64,000 nucleotides of DNA from Paraburkholderia sp. BCC1885 (GCF_900996235.1 NZ_CAAJGM010000207.1:1-64000), one strand, 5' to 3'. Positions 1 to 8,424 are shown, counted from the stretch's first letter. Notes: generated from the letters alone by a model not told the origin. Numbers and translations are program-made.

Positions 1-233
1 TTCAAACATCGAGATCAATTTCTGGTCGGTATTCATTCGGTTCCCAACAAGAAAACGACTTTCGAGACCCGCCAATTTCGAATGTGGCGAACAGTCAGGC
101 TGAAAATGATTTGTTCAGACCTTCCTTAGGCTTTACCGGGAGGGATTCGAACCCTCTGAACTCCAACAAGTGGTTTCCGCCAACTTCGGCTTCCCCCACT
201 ACCAGATTTATCCTGGCGCTATCAAATCAATCT

Positions 234-608
234 TTAGCGCACCTCGTCGCCCGCAAAAATGCTGTGTTCCGGGCTCACGCATTCGGTGTCGACACATTGC
301 ACGTGCCAATGGCCGCTCATCAGCGTTCGGCCTTCATTGGCGCACCATTGCGCACGACCGGTTTCTCCTTCGAACGGACCGCCAGGCGTATTCAGATCGA
401 GTCCTTCGAGCACGCAAAACGGCGCCGAAGCCTGCGGGCCGCACACGAGTGTGTTGCCGCAGTCGGCTCGCAGCGCACCCCAGCGGGGCAGATCGAGTCC
501 GTGATGCCCTTCACGCGACCATTGGCACACTTCCTTGTCGAGCCAAAGGATGGCAAACGCCATTGGATTGACACGGTCGAAAGTGTCGAGGTGGATGGTG
601 AGACGCAT
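234..608 (-). CDS. Cys-rich hypothetical protein
   Basis: A 124-residue protein that I do not recognise. The start at 608 is chosen because an AAGGAG Shine-Dalgarno lies about 6 nt upstream; a longer reading to 671 has no such site. No signal peptide or membrane segment is visible. It is rich in Cys (seven) and Trp, and several cysteines are arranged in loose pairs in the middle and C-terminal half, so a metal-binding or redox role is conceivable but unproven. A near-perfect FNR box with a correctly spaced -10 lies 90-130 bp upstream on the same strand, so it is probably induced by oxygen limitation. It is the last gene seen at the left edge. Confidence 0.6.
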   Translation of the reverse strand: MRLTIHLDTFDRVNPMAFAILWLDKEVCQWSREGHHGLDLPRWGALRADCGNTLVCGPQASAPFCVLEGLDLNTPGGPFEGETGRAQWCANEGRTLMSGHWHVQCVDTECVSPEHSIFAGDEVR

Positions 609-694
609 GAATTTCTCCTTGTGTACCGAGTTCGTTTGCCGCGAACGAAGCCACATACATTCGCGACCCACGCTCCAGCAGAGGCTCCAAGGTC

Positions 695-735
695 AGTTTA
701 TGGCGAAGGACGACGCGGCGATTGACGCGCGTCAA
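695..735 (-). promoter_or_regulatory. FNR-box promoter of the Cys-rich hypothetical gene
   Basis: Perfect palindrome TTGAC-GCGC-GTCAA at 722-735. On the minus strand a TAAACT hexamer at 695-700 is centred 31 bp from the box centre, the class II FNR arrangement (box at about -41.5). Predicted start near 687, leaving a leader of about 80 nt before the ATG at 608. Confidence 0.7.
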
Positions 736-775
736 GCTGATGTCTTTCCAGCGGAAATCGATGCTGAAAGCAGCC

Positions 776-797
776 CGGCATGCTAGTTGGCATGCCG
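776..797. repeat. Perfect 8-bp inverted repeat downstream of the FNR-type gene
   Basis: Arms CGGCATGC (776-783) and GCATGCCG (790-797) with a 6-nt loop. It lies 70 bp past the stop of the FNR-type gene, between it and the next promoter, so it may end that transcript. No T-run follows on the minus strand, so a factor-independent terminator is not well supported. Confidence 0.35.
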
Positions 798-866
798 AAC
801 TTTCTTTCCGGGAGGAGGGTGAAATGCGCGGGATGGGAGGGTATTCGACAGCGATGACTCTTGAGA

Positions 867-1649
867 CTACATGCGGGCGAGACCGTCCATATCGAGAATT
901 CTGATCTGCTTGCCGTGCGTATCGACCAGTCCGTCTTTCTGGAGCTTCGACAACATGCGGCTGACGGTTTCGAGTTTCAGGCCGAGATAGCTGCCGATCT
1001 CTTCACGCGTCATGCGCAGATGGAACTCGGCCGGCGAGTAGCCGCGCGATTTGAGCTTACCCGACATGTTCAGCAGAAACGTGGCGACCCGCTGGTCGGC
1101 GGACATCGTGCCGAGCAGCATCATGAGGGTCGCCTCACGTACGATCTCGCTGCCCATCAGGCGATGCACATGCTGCTGCACCGCCTTGACGTCGCGGCAC
1201 ATAGCCTCGAGAAGATGGAACGGGATGATGCAGACCTTGCTGTCCTCGATGGCGAGCGCGTCGCAGCTATGCCGCCCGGAGCAGACGCCGTCGAGGCCAA
1301 GCACATCGCCGGCCAGATGGAAGCCCGTGACGTGTTCGCGGCCGTCGCGATGCATCACGACCGTTTTGAAGGAGCCCGCGCGAACGGCGTAGATGCTCTG
1401 GAAAGAGTCGCCCGCGCGGAACAGCGATTCACCGGTTTTGATCGTGCGCGAAGGACAGATCAGCGCTTCGATACGTTCGGTCTCGGCCGGCGTCAGCCCG
1501 TCGGGCATGCAGAGGGCCTGCATCGCGCAGCTCGAGCAATTGGCGCCGGTTCGCTTCACCGCGGGGGCCACAGGCGATGCGGCTCCCGGCGAGGACAACG
1601 GGGCTCGCGCGAGCGTCCGGATTTCGGAATATTCGGCAACGTCAGACAT
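867..1649 (-). CDS. FNR-type oxygen-sensing transcription regulator
   Basis: 260 residues, Crp/Fnr superfamily. The N-terminal cluster C38-x2-C41-x5-C47 and a central Cys at about 140 (in a VCIIPF context) match the four [4Fe-4S] ligands of E. coli FNR. The C-terminal winged helix carries E-x2-S-R (about 227, 230, 231), the residues that read TTGAT half-sites. Start at 1649 has GGAG 8 nt upstream; the longer reading to 1721 would lie inside the preceding gene. It overlaps the upstream receiver gene by 8 bp, so it is probably the last gene of the kinase/regulator operon. It is a likely activator for the many FNR boxes in this window. Confidence 0.9.
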   Translation of the reverse strand: MSDVAEYSEIRTLARAPLSSPGAASPVAPAVKRTGANCSSCAMQALCMPDGLTPAETERIEALICPSRTIKTGESLFRAGDSFQSIYAVRAGSFKTVVMHRDGREHVTGFHLAGDVLGLDGVCSGRHSCDALAIEDSKVCIIPFHLLEAMCRDVKAVQQHVHRLMGSEIVREATLMMLLGTMSADQRVATFLLNMSGKLKSRGYSPAEFHLRMTREEIGSYLGLKLETVSRMLSKLQKDGLVDTHGKQIRILDMDGLARM

Positions 1650-2073
1650 GATGTGCTCCCAGATGATGGAGACCACGTGCGCAGCGCTCGTGGGCAATCC
1701 GCTTGATCGTCTTGCAGGCAAGCTCGAATTCGCTCGTTTTGTCGAAGAAATACCGTGCGCCGTTGGCGAGGCACGCCTGGCGGAACCCGTTGCCCGAATG
1801 ATTGGTCAGCACGATCGTGATGACCGCAGACCTGCTCTGCGAGAGACCCCGCAGCAGTTCCATGCCGGTGCCGCCGGTCAGATGGAGATCCATGACCACG
1901 ACGTCGGCGCCGGTCGCAGTGATGCCGTCGAGCGCTGGGCCCGGTTCCTCGGCAACGCCCACGATCTCGACCCCTTCGATCGCGCCGAAGCGCGCCGCCA
2001 TACGTTGTCGGATCGAAATCGTGTCCTCGACGAGGAAGACACGCAAAGCGGGCAGTGAAGGGCTTGAGTTCAT
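1642..2073 (-). CDS. Stand-alone receiver-domain response regulator
   Basis: About 143 residues consisting of one CheY-like receiver and no output domain. Acidic pocket (VEDT), phosphoacceptor Asp in a VVMDLHLTGG context, Thr near LTN and Lys in FFDKTSE are all present. The start could be 2073 (MNSSPS) or 2097; neither has a strong Shine-Dalgarno. It sits between the NarL-type regulator and the FNR-type gene, overlapping the latter by 8 bp. With no DNA-binding region it may act as a phosphate sink, a protein-interaction output or a partner of the nearby PAS kinases. Specific partner unknown. Confidence 0.8.
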   Translation of the reverse strand: MNSSPSLPALRVFLVEDTISIRQRMAARFGAIEGVEIVGVAEEPGPALDGITATGADVVVMDLHLTGGTGMELLRGLSQSRSAVITIVLTNHSGNGFRQACLANGARYFFDKTSEFELACKTIKRIAHERCARGLHHLGAHHV

Positions 2074-2150
2074 GGCTCGAAGTATCGGCCGCGCCATCTC
2101 AAAATAAAATCGGCGGCGAACGAGCTTCGAGTAAGGGAGTGTGAAGGTTG

Positions 2151-2168
2151 TGTAGGGGATTTCCTACA
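2151..2168. promoter_or_regulatory. 18-bp inverted repeat before the receiver gene
   Basis: TGTAGG and CCTACA arms separated by 6 nt, in the gap between the NarL-type regulator and the stand-alone receiver gene. It is not an FNR box. The right half contains TTTCCTA, which resembles heptads bound by NarL/BvgA-class regulators, so it may be an operator for the adjacent regulator. Inference only. Confidence 0.35.
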
Positions 2169-2196
2169 TACGTTATGCGAAGGCAACGCAGCCGTG

Positions 2197-2844
2197 CTAG
2201 ATCTCGTCGTCCTCGCCGAGCAGCTTGTGACGCATCGCGTAGCGCACCAGGGCCGCTTCGTGCGGCATCTGCATTTTCTCGAGGATGCGCGTTTTATAGG
2301 TGCTCACGGTCTTGCTGCTGACACAAAGTTCGGTGGCAATCTCGCTGAGTGTCTGCCCCACGGCGATACGGCGGAACACATCGAATTCGCGATCGGACAG
2401 GCGCTGATGAGGGAGGGTATCGACGGGCTCGTTCAGGCTCTGGGCAAAGCGTTCGGCCATGGCGAGGCTGACGTAGACGCCGCCGGCGGCCACCTTGCTG
2501 ACCGCCGAGACCAGTTCCGCGCTGGCGCTTTCCTTGGTGAGATAGCCTGAGGCACCGGCCTTGAAGGCGCGCACGGCGTACTGCTGCTCCGCGTGCATGG
2601 TGAGCACGAGAATGCGCAGGCCCGGTAGTTCGTCCTTGATCTGCTTGATCAGTTCAACGCCGTTGCGCCCCGGCATCGACAGGTCGAGCACGAGTACCTC
2701 GGCCCGATGGGAGCGAACCAACGCAATCGTGCTGACGCCGTCGCTGGCTTCACCGACCACTTCGAAGCCCTTTGCGTTCTGCAGGATATGTCGCAGACCA
2801 TCGCGCACGAGCGCGTGGTCGTCGGCAATCAGCACTCGAATCAT
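2197..2844 (-). CDS. NarL/FixJ-family response regulator
   Basis: 215 residues. Receiver: D8-D9, phosphoacceptor D54 (LVLDLSMPG), T82 and K104 are all present. C-terminal LuxR-type helix-turn-helix at roughly 150-212. Its ATG overlaps the stop of the upstream PAS kinase by 4 bp, so the two are a cognate pair translated together. Its close paralogue at 32911-33573 has lost D54. The HisKA_3 kinase partner and NarL-type output suggest redox or oxygen signalling; the target genes cannot be read from sequence. Confidence 0.9.
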   Translation of the reverse strand: MIRVLIADDHALVRDGLRHILQNAKGFEVVGEASDGVSTIALVRSHRAEVLVLDLSMPGRNGVELIKQIKDELPGLRILVLTMHAEQQYAVRAFKAGASGYLTKESASAELVSAVSKVAAGGVYVSLAMAERFAQSLNEPVDTLPHQRLSDREFDVFRRIAVGQTLSEIATELCVSSKTVSTYKTRILEKMQMPHEAALVRYAMRHKLLGEDDEI

Positions 2845-4013
2845 GTTTGCGACTCCTGCTGTTGCACGGCTGCTGCTGGAAACGTGACGATCAGCACGAA
2901 GCCATGGCCGCTGGACGTGTGAATTTCAACCGTGCCGCCCAGCATGTACGCGCGTTCACGGATGCCGAGCAAGCCGAAGGACTTTTCGGCGGGAGGCGTC
3001 GACGCGGCGGCCCCATGGCCGTTATCCGCGACCCGCACGACGCAGGCATCCGCCTCGATACGCACCGTCAGCTTCACGACGGTGGCATCCGCATGCCGGG
3101 CGACGTTGGTCAACGCCTCCTGGACGATACGGAACAGCGTGGTGGCGCCGGTGGGCGAAAAATGGGTGTCGCCGACTTCGATGTCGCGTTCCACGTCGAT
3201 GCCGTAACGGTTCGTGAAGTCGTTCGCGAGCCATTCGATCGCCGGAATCAGACCGAGGTCGTCGAGCATGACCGGCCGCAGGTCGGCGGCGATACGGCGT
3301 ACCGATGCGACAGTCACGTCGATCAACCGCCGCATGCCCTGCAGTTGCCGCAGAAGCCCGGGTTCGGCCGTGGCTTCCAGCGCCTGCTCGACCGAGGAAA
3401 GGTCCATTTTCAGCGCGGTCAACTGCTGTCCGAGATCGTCGTGCAACTCGTGGGCAATGCGGGTCTTCTCGTCCTCGCGAACCTTCTGCAGATTGGCCGA
3501 CAGTTCGCGCAATTCCTCGCGCGACTTGCGCTGCTCGTTCTCCGCTTTGACCCGCGCGGTGATGTCGCGCAGCATGACGGTGTACAGCTTGCTGTCACCC
3601 TCGCGAACCTGGGAAATCGACGCTTCGACCGGAAACTCTTCGCCGTTGCTCCGCAGGCCGTACAGCACGCGCTGCGACTCGCCCATCTGACGCTCGGACA
3701 CGCCCGTCACGCCGAACTGTTCGACATGGTGCGCGTGCGTCGCACGAAAACGTTCCGGAATAAAGCGCGAGAGCGAGCTACCGAGCGCCTCGGCCGCACT
3801 GCAGCCGAATACGCGTTCGGCCATGGGATTGAAGATGATGATGGTTTGCCGGTCGTCGACGGTAATGATCGCTTCCATCGACGAGCGGATGATGCCCATC
3901 AGGCGAGCCTCGTTGTCGCCCGACAGGCTACGCGCCTCGTGTGTGGCCGTAGAGGCGCCGTGTATCCGCGTTGACGGGCCGGCATGGAAGGGCGTTTTAC
4001 CGTGATGGGGCAT
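2841..4013 (-). CDS. PAS-domain sensor histidine kinase (HisKA_3)
   Basis: 390 residues, no membrane segment, so cytoplasmic. PAS domain at about 35-155; HisKA_3 dimerisation/phosphotransfer region with the HELHDDLGQQL box (phospho-His about 191); HATPase domain at the C-terminus with a DNGHG nucleotide-binding motif. The PAS segment has a His (about 93, RATHAHH context) and a downstream Arg that can be aligned by eye with the haem ligand and distal Arg of FixL, so oxygen sensing is plausible but unproven. It is coupled by a 4-bp overlap to the NarL-type regulator. It lies downstream of two UspA genes on the same strand (228-bp gap) and may share their FNR promoter. Confidence 0.88.
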   Translation of the reverse strand: MPHHGKTPFHAGPSTRIHGASTATHEARSLSGDNEARLMGIIRSSMEAIITVDDRQTIIIFNPMAERVFGCSAAEALGSSLSRFIPERFRATHAHHVEQFGVTGVSERQMGESQRVLYGLRSNGEEFPVEASISQVREGDSKLYTVMLRDITARVKAENEQRKSREELRELSANLQKVREDEKTRIAHELHDDLGQQLTALKMDLSSVEQALEATAEPGLLRQLQGMRRLIDVTVASVRRIAADLRPVMLDDLGLIPAIEWLANDFTNRYGIDVERDIEVGDTHFSPTGATTLFRIVQEALTNVARHADATVVKLTVRIEADACVVRVADNGHGAAASTPPAEKSFGLLGIRERAYMLGGTVEIHTSSGHGFVLIVTFPAAAVQQQESQT

Positions 4014-4241
4014 GTGCGCCTTTTTGGATGAGCGGCAATCCGCAGCACCGGGCGATGCCAGGTGCTGCGTGGATCGCGAGTCCTGCGATCACGTTCTGTT
4101 CGGTCGTGTTCGACCGTCAGGGAAGACGGCCGCTGGACCGCACGTGCCTCACATTTTGCGCGATTTGCATGGATTGCGCCAGTCGGCCGGGTCCAGAGGT
4201 GTGCGCAGGAAATGCAGCCGCTGAGGGCGCGCGCTTTCCGC

Positions 4242-5069
4242 TCAGTGCGACATCAGTACCGGGACCGTCATCGAATGGAGCATCGTGTCCGTGACGCCGC
4301 CCAGCAGCCTCTCCTGAATGCGCGGGTGGCCGTATGCGCCCATCACCAGCAGATCCGCGCGAAGGTCGGCGACCATGTTCAGCAGGACAGCGCCGGTCGA
4401 GACACCGTCGCCTGCGGCGGTGTCCGCAAAGCCTGCGTTGATGCCGTGCCGGTCGAGCCATCCGGCAATGTCGAGGCCGGCCGGTCCGCCGCTCGAAGGA
4501 TGCTGCTGCACCGTCATCACGGTTACGAACTTCGCGGCTTTGATGACGGGCAGGGCGTCGGCCACGGAGCGGGCGCTCTCGCGGCTGCCGTCCCACGCAA
4601 TCAGTACGCTTTGGGCAAACGAACGGACCGCTCCGGCAAAGGGCAGCACGATAGCCGGACGCCCCGAACTCATCACCACGTCCTCCACGAAGTGAAGGCT
4701 GACGTAGGACGAGGACTCCCACGGATCGTATTGGCCGAGAATCAGAAGGTCTGCGTGGCGGGCGTGAAGGATTGCCGTTTCGACAGCCGGGCCGGCCGGC
4801 GCACGCCACTCCACGGCAAGACCGGCCCGCTCCCCGGCCGCGAGAAACCGCGCCTCTGCAGTCTCGCGATTGACGTGACGCCGCCTCTCGGAGGTGGTGA
4901 CCCAGGTGCCCTCGGCATGCAGGAAGATCGGCCGCGTGAGTTCCTGACACACCACGTACAAGCCGATCAGGTGGGCGCCGTACTGGCGGGCGAGGTCGAG
5001 CGCGAAGTCGGTGCGCGCGGCGCTATGGGGACTATCGTCCAGCTGCACGAGCAGGGTTTTGCAGGTCAT
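4242..5069 (-). CDS. UspA-family universal stress protein (tandem domains)
   Basis: 275 residues, two Usp domains in tandem (about 1-140 and 150-275), the usual length for double-domain Usp. The second ends with a VMGAYGH...GGVT...PVLMSH segment close to the ATP-binding G-x2-G-x9-G motif. Cytoplasmic; proteins of this kind help survival in energy or oxygen starvation. It lies 51 bp after the paralogous Usp gene at 5121-5957 and is probably cotranscribed from the FNR promoter at about 6000-6043. Confidence 0.88.
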   Translation of the reverse strand: MTCKTLLVQLDDSPHSAARTDFALDLARQYGAHLIGLYVVCQELTRPIFLHAEGTWVTTSERRRHVNRETAEARFLAAGERAGLAVEWRAPAGPAVETAILHARHADLLILGQYDPWESSSYVSLHFVEDVVMSSGRPAIVLPFAGAVRSFAQSVLIAWDGSRESARSVADALPVIKAAKFVTVMTVQQHPSSGGPAGLDIAGWLDRHGINAGFADTAAGDGVSTGAVLLNMVADLRADLLVMGAYGHPRIQERLLGGVTDTMLHSMTVPVLMSH

Positions 5070-5120
5070 GACGGTTCCTTGACGGTTTCAGACGGCGGCC
5101 CGATAAAGCGCCGGGGATAG

Positions 5121-5957
5121 TCAATGCGACATCAGCACGGGCAGCGTCATCGACTTCAGGATCGTGCGGGTCGCACCGCCCATCACGAGTTCCTGCCAGC
5201 GCGCGTGACCATAGGCGCCCATGACGAGCAGATCGGCGCCCAGGGTATTCGCTTGCGATAGCAGCATGTCGCCGACCGCTCTGCCGGCCGGCAAGTCGAG
5301 GTTCTTGACCTCGACACGGATGCCGTGCCGTGCGATCACCGTCGCGATATCGGCGCCGGGAATGCGCACACGCGATTGGCCTGGCTCGCCGTTGACCGAC
5401 ACGATCGTGGTGAGCCGGGCGGTGCGCATGAACGGCAACGCATCGTGGACCACGCGGGTGGCTTCGCGGCTGCCGTCCCAGCACACCATCACGTGACCGC
5501 CCGGAGCGGCGGCGTTAGCCGCGTACGGCGCCAGCAACACGGGCCGCCCCGCGGACATGACGAGCGATTCGGAGAAATAGTCGCCGACGTACGATTCCGG
5601 GTCGTGCGGGTCTTCCTGACCGGCAATGACCAGATCGGCGTAATGGCCCCGGTGCGGCACGGTGAGATTTGCGGCCTGATCGACGGCGACCCACTCGCCG
5701 GCCAGCTCCGCGCGCTTGAGCTCTGCGTGAAAGAGCCGTTCGAGCGCGCCACTCCGTTCAAGGCGCAAGTGGTCCTGAGCCGCGAAGTATTCGGCGGATC
5801 CGGCCATGACATAGAAAGCGCGCGGGTCGGGATTGAACACCGCAAACACGCCCACCAGATGCGCGCCGAAGTGCTTCGCCAGTTGCAGCGCCATTTCGAG
5901 CCGCGCATGAGCGTGCCGGCTGGTGTCCAGGTGAACGACGATGGTCTTGTAGCTCAT
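5121..5957 (-). CDS. UspA-family universal stress protein (tandem domains)
   Basis: 278 residues with two Usp domains. The C-terminal domain ends VMGAYGHARW...GGATRTILKS...PVLMSH, almost the same as in its neighbour, so the two are tandem duplicates that have diverged in their N-terminal halves. It is the first gene after a well-formed class II FNR promoter. The start at 5957 has GGAG sequences (from CCTCCTCCGG) about 8 nt upstream. Expected role: survival under anoxia or energy limitation; ligand and partners unknown. Confidence 0.88.
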   Translation of the reverse strand: MSYKTIVVHLDTSRHAHARLEMALQLAKHFGAHLVGVFAVFNPDPRAFYVMAGSAEYFAAQDHLRLERSGALERLFHAELKRAELAGEWVAVDQAANLTVPHRGHYADLVIAGQEDPHDPESYVGDYFSESLVMSAGRPVLLAPYAANAAAPGGHVMVCWDGSREATRVVHDALPFMRTARLTTIVSVNGEPGQSRVRIPGADIATVIARHGIRVEVKNLDLPAGRAVGDMLLSQANTLGADLLVMGAYGHARWQELVMGGATRTILKSMTLPVLMSH

Positions 5958-6002
5958 GGCGGCTCTCCGGAGGAGGTCAGTGATGCGTGAATCGGTGATC
6001 TG

Positions 6003-6043
6003 AGTCTAGGTGTGAAAGCGTCCACCGCCTTGACTCAGATCAA
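6003..6043 (-). promoter_or_regulatory. FNR-box promoter of the usp pair
   Basis: TTGAC-TCAG-ATCAA at 6030-6043 with TAGACT (minus strand, 6003-6008) centred 31 bp away. Predicted start near 5996, leader about 39 nt. The box overlaps the last codon and stop of the upstream oleate hydratase gene and sits inside a larger imperfect palindrome with CCGCC/GGCGG flanks. Confidence 0.75.
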
Positions 6044-7680
6044 CGGCGGTCCGCGAACGTCGAGTACGCCTGGTAGACGACGCGCGGATCGTGCTGGCCT
6101 TTGTGTACCGCCGGCGGCGCAAGGTCGAGTCCGAGCAGCTTGTACACCGCGTTCTGCGCCGAACGCACCGAATATTCGACGGTGAAGACGACGTCATCGG
6201 GTAACTCGCAGAACTGTCCGATGAAGGCGAGATTGCCCCAGCCTTCGGGCACCACGGCCGGCCGGTCGCCGCGTCGGCGCGGCAGGAACTGGCTCGTGAT
6301 GTAGGGCATCATGCAGGGGATGCAATTGGCGTGCGCCATGATCCGTTCGGCCTCTGCCTCGATCCTCAAATGCAACAGGATTTCCGTCAGGATTTCTCGG
6401 CCCGTGCACGCGTGCATGGGTTTGTCGATGAAATTTCCCGGTTCGTCGACTCGCAGGCCATAACCCCAGAACACCTGCACATCCGCGGGTTGGCCGATGA
6501 AATGCGGCTGATGCGGCAACACGATCGAGGCGAGCCAGTTCGATTCCGGAAACGTGATCAGACCGCCTTCGCCGGGCACGTTGCCGGTCAGGTCGCGGAT
6601 GAGCCGAAACAGCGTCGGGTCGCGCAGCGTCGCGGTGAACGAGAGCCATTTGGATGCATCGCGATGATCGGCGAACACGGAGGGGTGGCCAAACTCGGGA
6701 TGGCCCGCGGCGATGTTTTTCCAGAGGTTCCAGGCGCCTGTGCGGTCGACCGTATCCAGCGGGGCGGGATGGTCCATGCCGCCCATGCTCGAAGCGGCCG
6801 TCATCGAACCGAGCGTGACGATGACCTTGTCGGACGGACCCAGCGGCAGATCGAAGCGCCGCCGGGCCGTGTCGCAGACGAGGGCGCGCACCCGGTTGAG
6901 CGCGCCGGTTTCGTCGAACAGCAGATCGGTGACGCGGGTGTCCGGTTCGAACACGACGCCGTGATTGTCGAGCCAGCGGCGCAGCGGCTGGACCATCGAG
7001 TCGTACTGGTTGTAGACCGTGCGCATGATGCCGTGCAACTGGTTGAAACCCTCCGACATATGCGCGAAGCGCAGCAGATAACGCCGAAATTCAGCGGCAC
7101 TGTGCCACGGCTGGAACGCGAACGTCGTACACCACATCAGCCAGAAATTGGTCTTGAAGAACGAGGCCTCGAAGTGATCCACGATCCGGCTGTCGCCGAG
7201 CATCGCCTCCGGTTCGATGGAAAGCCGGCCTAGCGTCAGCAGATGCGTTTCCGCGAGTCCATAGGCGGGTGCCGTTTCGCGCCGGCCGTTTCTCACGAGC
7301 CGCGCCGTGGAGGATGTTTGCAGCGTCTCGTTCCAGTCGAAGATCTCCTGCGTTACGCTTTTGCTGTCGTCGAGCGTCGGGATCGACGAGAAGAGATCGT
7401 AGGTGCACAGGTACTTGCTTTCGAGCATGCGGCCGCCGCGCACCACATAGCCGCTTTCCGCCGTTCCCGAGCCGTCCAGGCTTCCGCCGGGCCGGTCCAG
7501 CGCTTCGAGAATGACGATGTCGCAGCCGCGGACATGGCCATCGCGGATCAGAAAGGCCGCCGCCGCCAGCGAGGCGATGCCGCCGCCGACGAGATAGAAC
7601 TTGCCGCTCTCTGCAGCGCCGCCGTCAAGACCGGTGTCTGCGTGCGGCGCCTGGACGCGATTCGGGTGGGGATTGTGCAC
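6040..7680 (-). CDS. ohyA: Oleate hydratase (MCRA family)
   Basis: 546 residues. FAD-dependent hydratase that adds water to the cis-9 double bond of oleate or related unsaturated fatty acids to give 10-hydroxy acids. N-terminal Rossmann motif VGGGIASLAAAAFLI, then the family's ILEALDRPGGSLDG segment; the length fits the family. The start is a GTG at 7680 with AGAGGA about 8 nt upstream; an upstream in-frame ATG (7884) would run through promoter DNA. It is followed by the usp promoter, whose FNR box overlaps its stop. A half-conserved FNR box lies about 110 bp upstream. Possible role: membrane lipid detoxification or hydroxy-acid supply; inference. Confidence 0.85.
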   Translation of the reverse strand: MHNPHPNRVQAPHADTGLDGGAAESGKFYLVGGGIASLAAAAFLIRDGHVRGCDIVILEALDRPGGSLDGSGTAESGYVVRGGRMLESKYLCTYDLFSSIPTLDDSKSVTQEIFDWNETLQTSSTARLVRNGRRETAPAYGLAETHLLTLGRLSIEPEAMLGDSRIVDHFEASFFKTNFWLMWCTTFAFQPWHSAAEFRRYLLRFAHMSEGFNQLHGIMRTVYNQYDSMVQPLRRWLDNHGVVFEPDTRVTDLLFDETGALNRVRALVCDTARRRFDLPLGPSDKVIVTLGSMTAASSMGGMDHPAPLDTVDRTGAWNLWKNIAAGHPEFGHPSVFADHRDASKWLSFTATLRDPTLFRLIRDLTGNVPGEGGLITFPESNWLASIVLPHQPHFIGQPADVQVFWGYGLRVDEPGNFIDKPMHACTGREILTEILLHLRIEAEAERIMAHANCIPCMMPYITSQFLPRRRGDRPAVVPEGWGNLAFIGQFCELPDDVVFTVEYSVRSAQNAVYKLLGLDLAPPAVHKGQHDPRVVYQAYSTFADRR

Positions 7681-7755
7681 GTTGTTGTCCTCTTCATGTT
7701 CGCCGCAATCGGGTTGCGGCCGGACCGCTCCAATGCATCGGGCGGACGTTGAGCC

Positions 7756-7796
7756 AACATACCCGTGGCTTTGACGCTGCGATTGCGTTGGATCAA
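7756..7796 (-). promoter_or_regulatory. Degenerate FNR-box promoter of oleate hydratase
   Basis: On the minus strand TTGAT-CCAA-CGCAA at 7783-7796: one perfect half-site, the other with two mismatches. TATGTT at 7756-7761 is at the expected 31-bp distance. Predicted weak FNR control. Confidence 0.45.
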
Positions 7797-7895
7797 GCGG
7801 CGTGCGGCCACGTTGTCGTGCGTTTGAAGAAACCGGTACCAGGTTGATGCAATGCTGCGCGCGAGCCTGGCGACCCGGAGGCATCTGGTCGCTGC

Positions 7896-7936
7896 GTGAT
7901 CTGCATCAAGTTTTTCTGGCGCTTCGCTTGTACGCT
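7896..7936 (+). promoter_or_regulatory. FNR-box promoter of the 78-residue protein
   Basis: GTGAT-CTGC-ATCAA at 7896-7909 (one mismatch to consensus) with TACGCT at 7931-7936, centred 31 bp away. Predicted start near 7944; the gene begins at 8001. It is arranged back to back with the oleate hydratase promoter. Confidence 0.55.
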
Positions 7937-8000
7937 GGATCGAAGATGGCTTGCGGTGCGAGCTATTCCAAAGAAACCCGCGAAAGATCAGGAGCGGCCC

Positions 8001-8237
8001 ATGGCGATTTCCGGAAGAGTGAGCGATGGCAATTGGGTGGTATCGGCGGTAACGCATCAGATTGCAGGTGGTTTCGACTGCGCGATCACGTTGAGCTATA
8101 CCGCGCCGGAAGGCGTTTTTACTCACGAGTTCAGTCACAGCAGCATTTTCCCGAGCGAGCGTGAGGCCGTGCTCGGCGGGCTGCTCGAAGGTATGGTTTG
8201 GGTCCAGCTCAAGATTTCGAAGACGTTATCGGTGTAG
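8001..8237 (+). CDS. Small hypothetical protein, FNR-controlled
   Basis: 78 residues, no signal peptide or membrane segment; I cannot assign a family. The start at 8001 has AGGAG 6 nt upstream; the longer reading from 7896 runs through the promoter. The middle contains a strand-like stretch (CAITLSYTAPEG) followed by a helix (SEREAVLGGLLEGMVWVQ). The pattern is loosely like the second half of the small protein at 32374-32673, which also follows an FNR box; whether they are related needs profile comparison. It stands alone between divergent oleate hydratase and the arginine operon. Confidence 0.65.
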   Translation: MAISGRVSDGNWVVSAVTHQIAGGFDCAITLSYTAPEGVFTHEFSHSSIFPSEREAVLGGLLEGMVWVQLKISKTLSV

Positions 8238-8275
8238 GTGGAACCACACGCTGCGCAGGCGGGTTCATGCGCTGC

Positions 8276-8316
8276 TTGATACAGATCAATCGTGGCTAGG
8301 CGAACTCTTTTATTCT
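8276..8316 (+). promoter_or_regulatory. FNR-box promoter of the arginine operon
   Basis: Perfect TTGAT-ACAG-ATCAA at 8276-8289 and TATTCT at 8311-8316, centred 31 bp away, giving a start near 8324 and a leader of about 100 nt to arcD. Anr control of arcDABC is well established in Pseudomonas. Confidence 0.8.
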
Positions 8317-8424
8317 CGATTGCGGTAGCCGGAGAGGCGCGAGTTTCAAGGCCGGTCATTACCATTCCAATCAGAATTCGCCGTGCCCGTGGTCGCGCAC
8401 CTGCCCGGCACCAGGAGAGAAACC

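Noticed and set aside
131-230. tRNA-like T-arm (GAGGG-loop-CCCTC, 140-156, minus strand)
   Set aside because: The T-stem and TTCGAAT loop look right, but no matching 5' acceptor strand, D-arm or anticodon arm could be found in the next 100 bases; at most a tRNA 3' remnant or chance.
2772-3974. 400-residue plus-strand frame opposite the PAS kinase
   Set aside because: Arg/Gln/His-rich shadow without a ribosome site or domain; the kinase on the minus strand has all its motifs.
4062-5120. Long plus-strand frame opposite the usp gene
   Set aside because: Antisense shadow of a high-GC gene: no family motif, and it covers the Usp gene completely.
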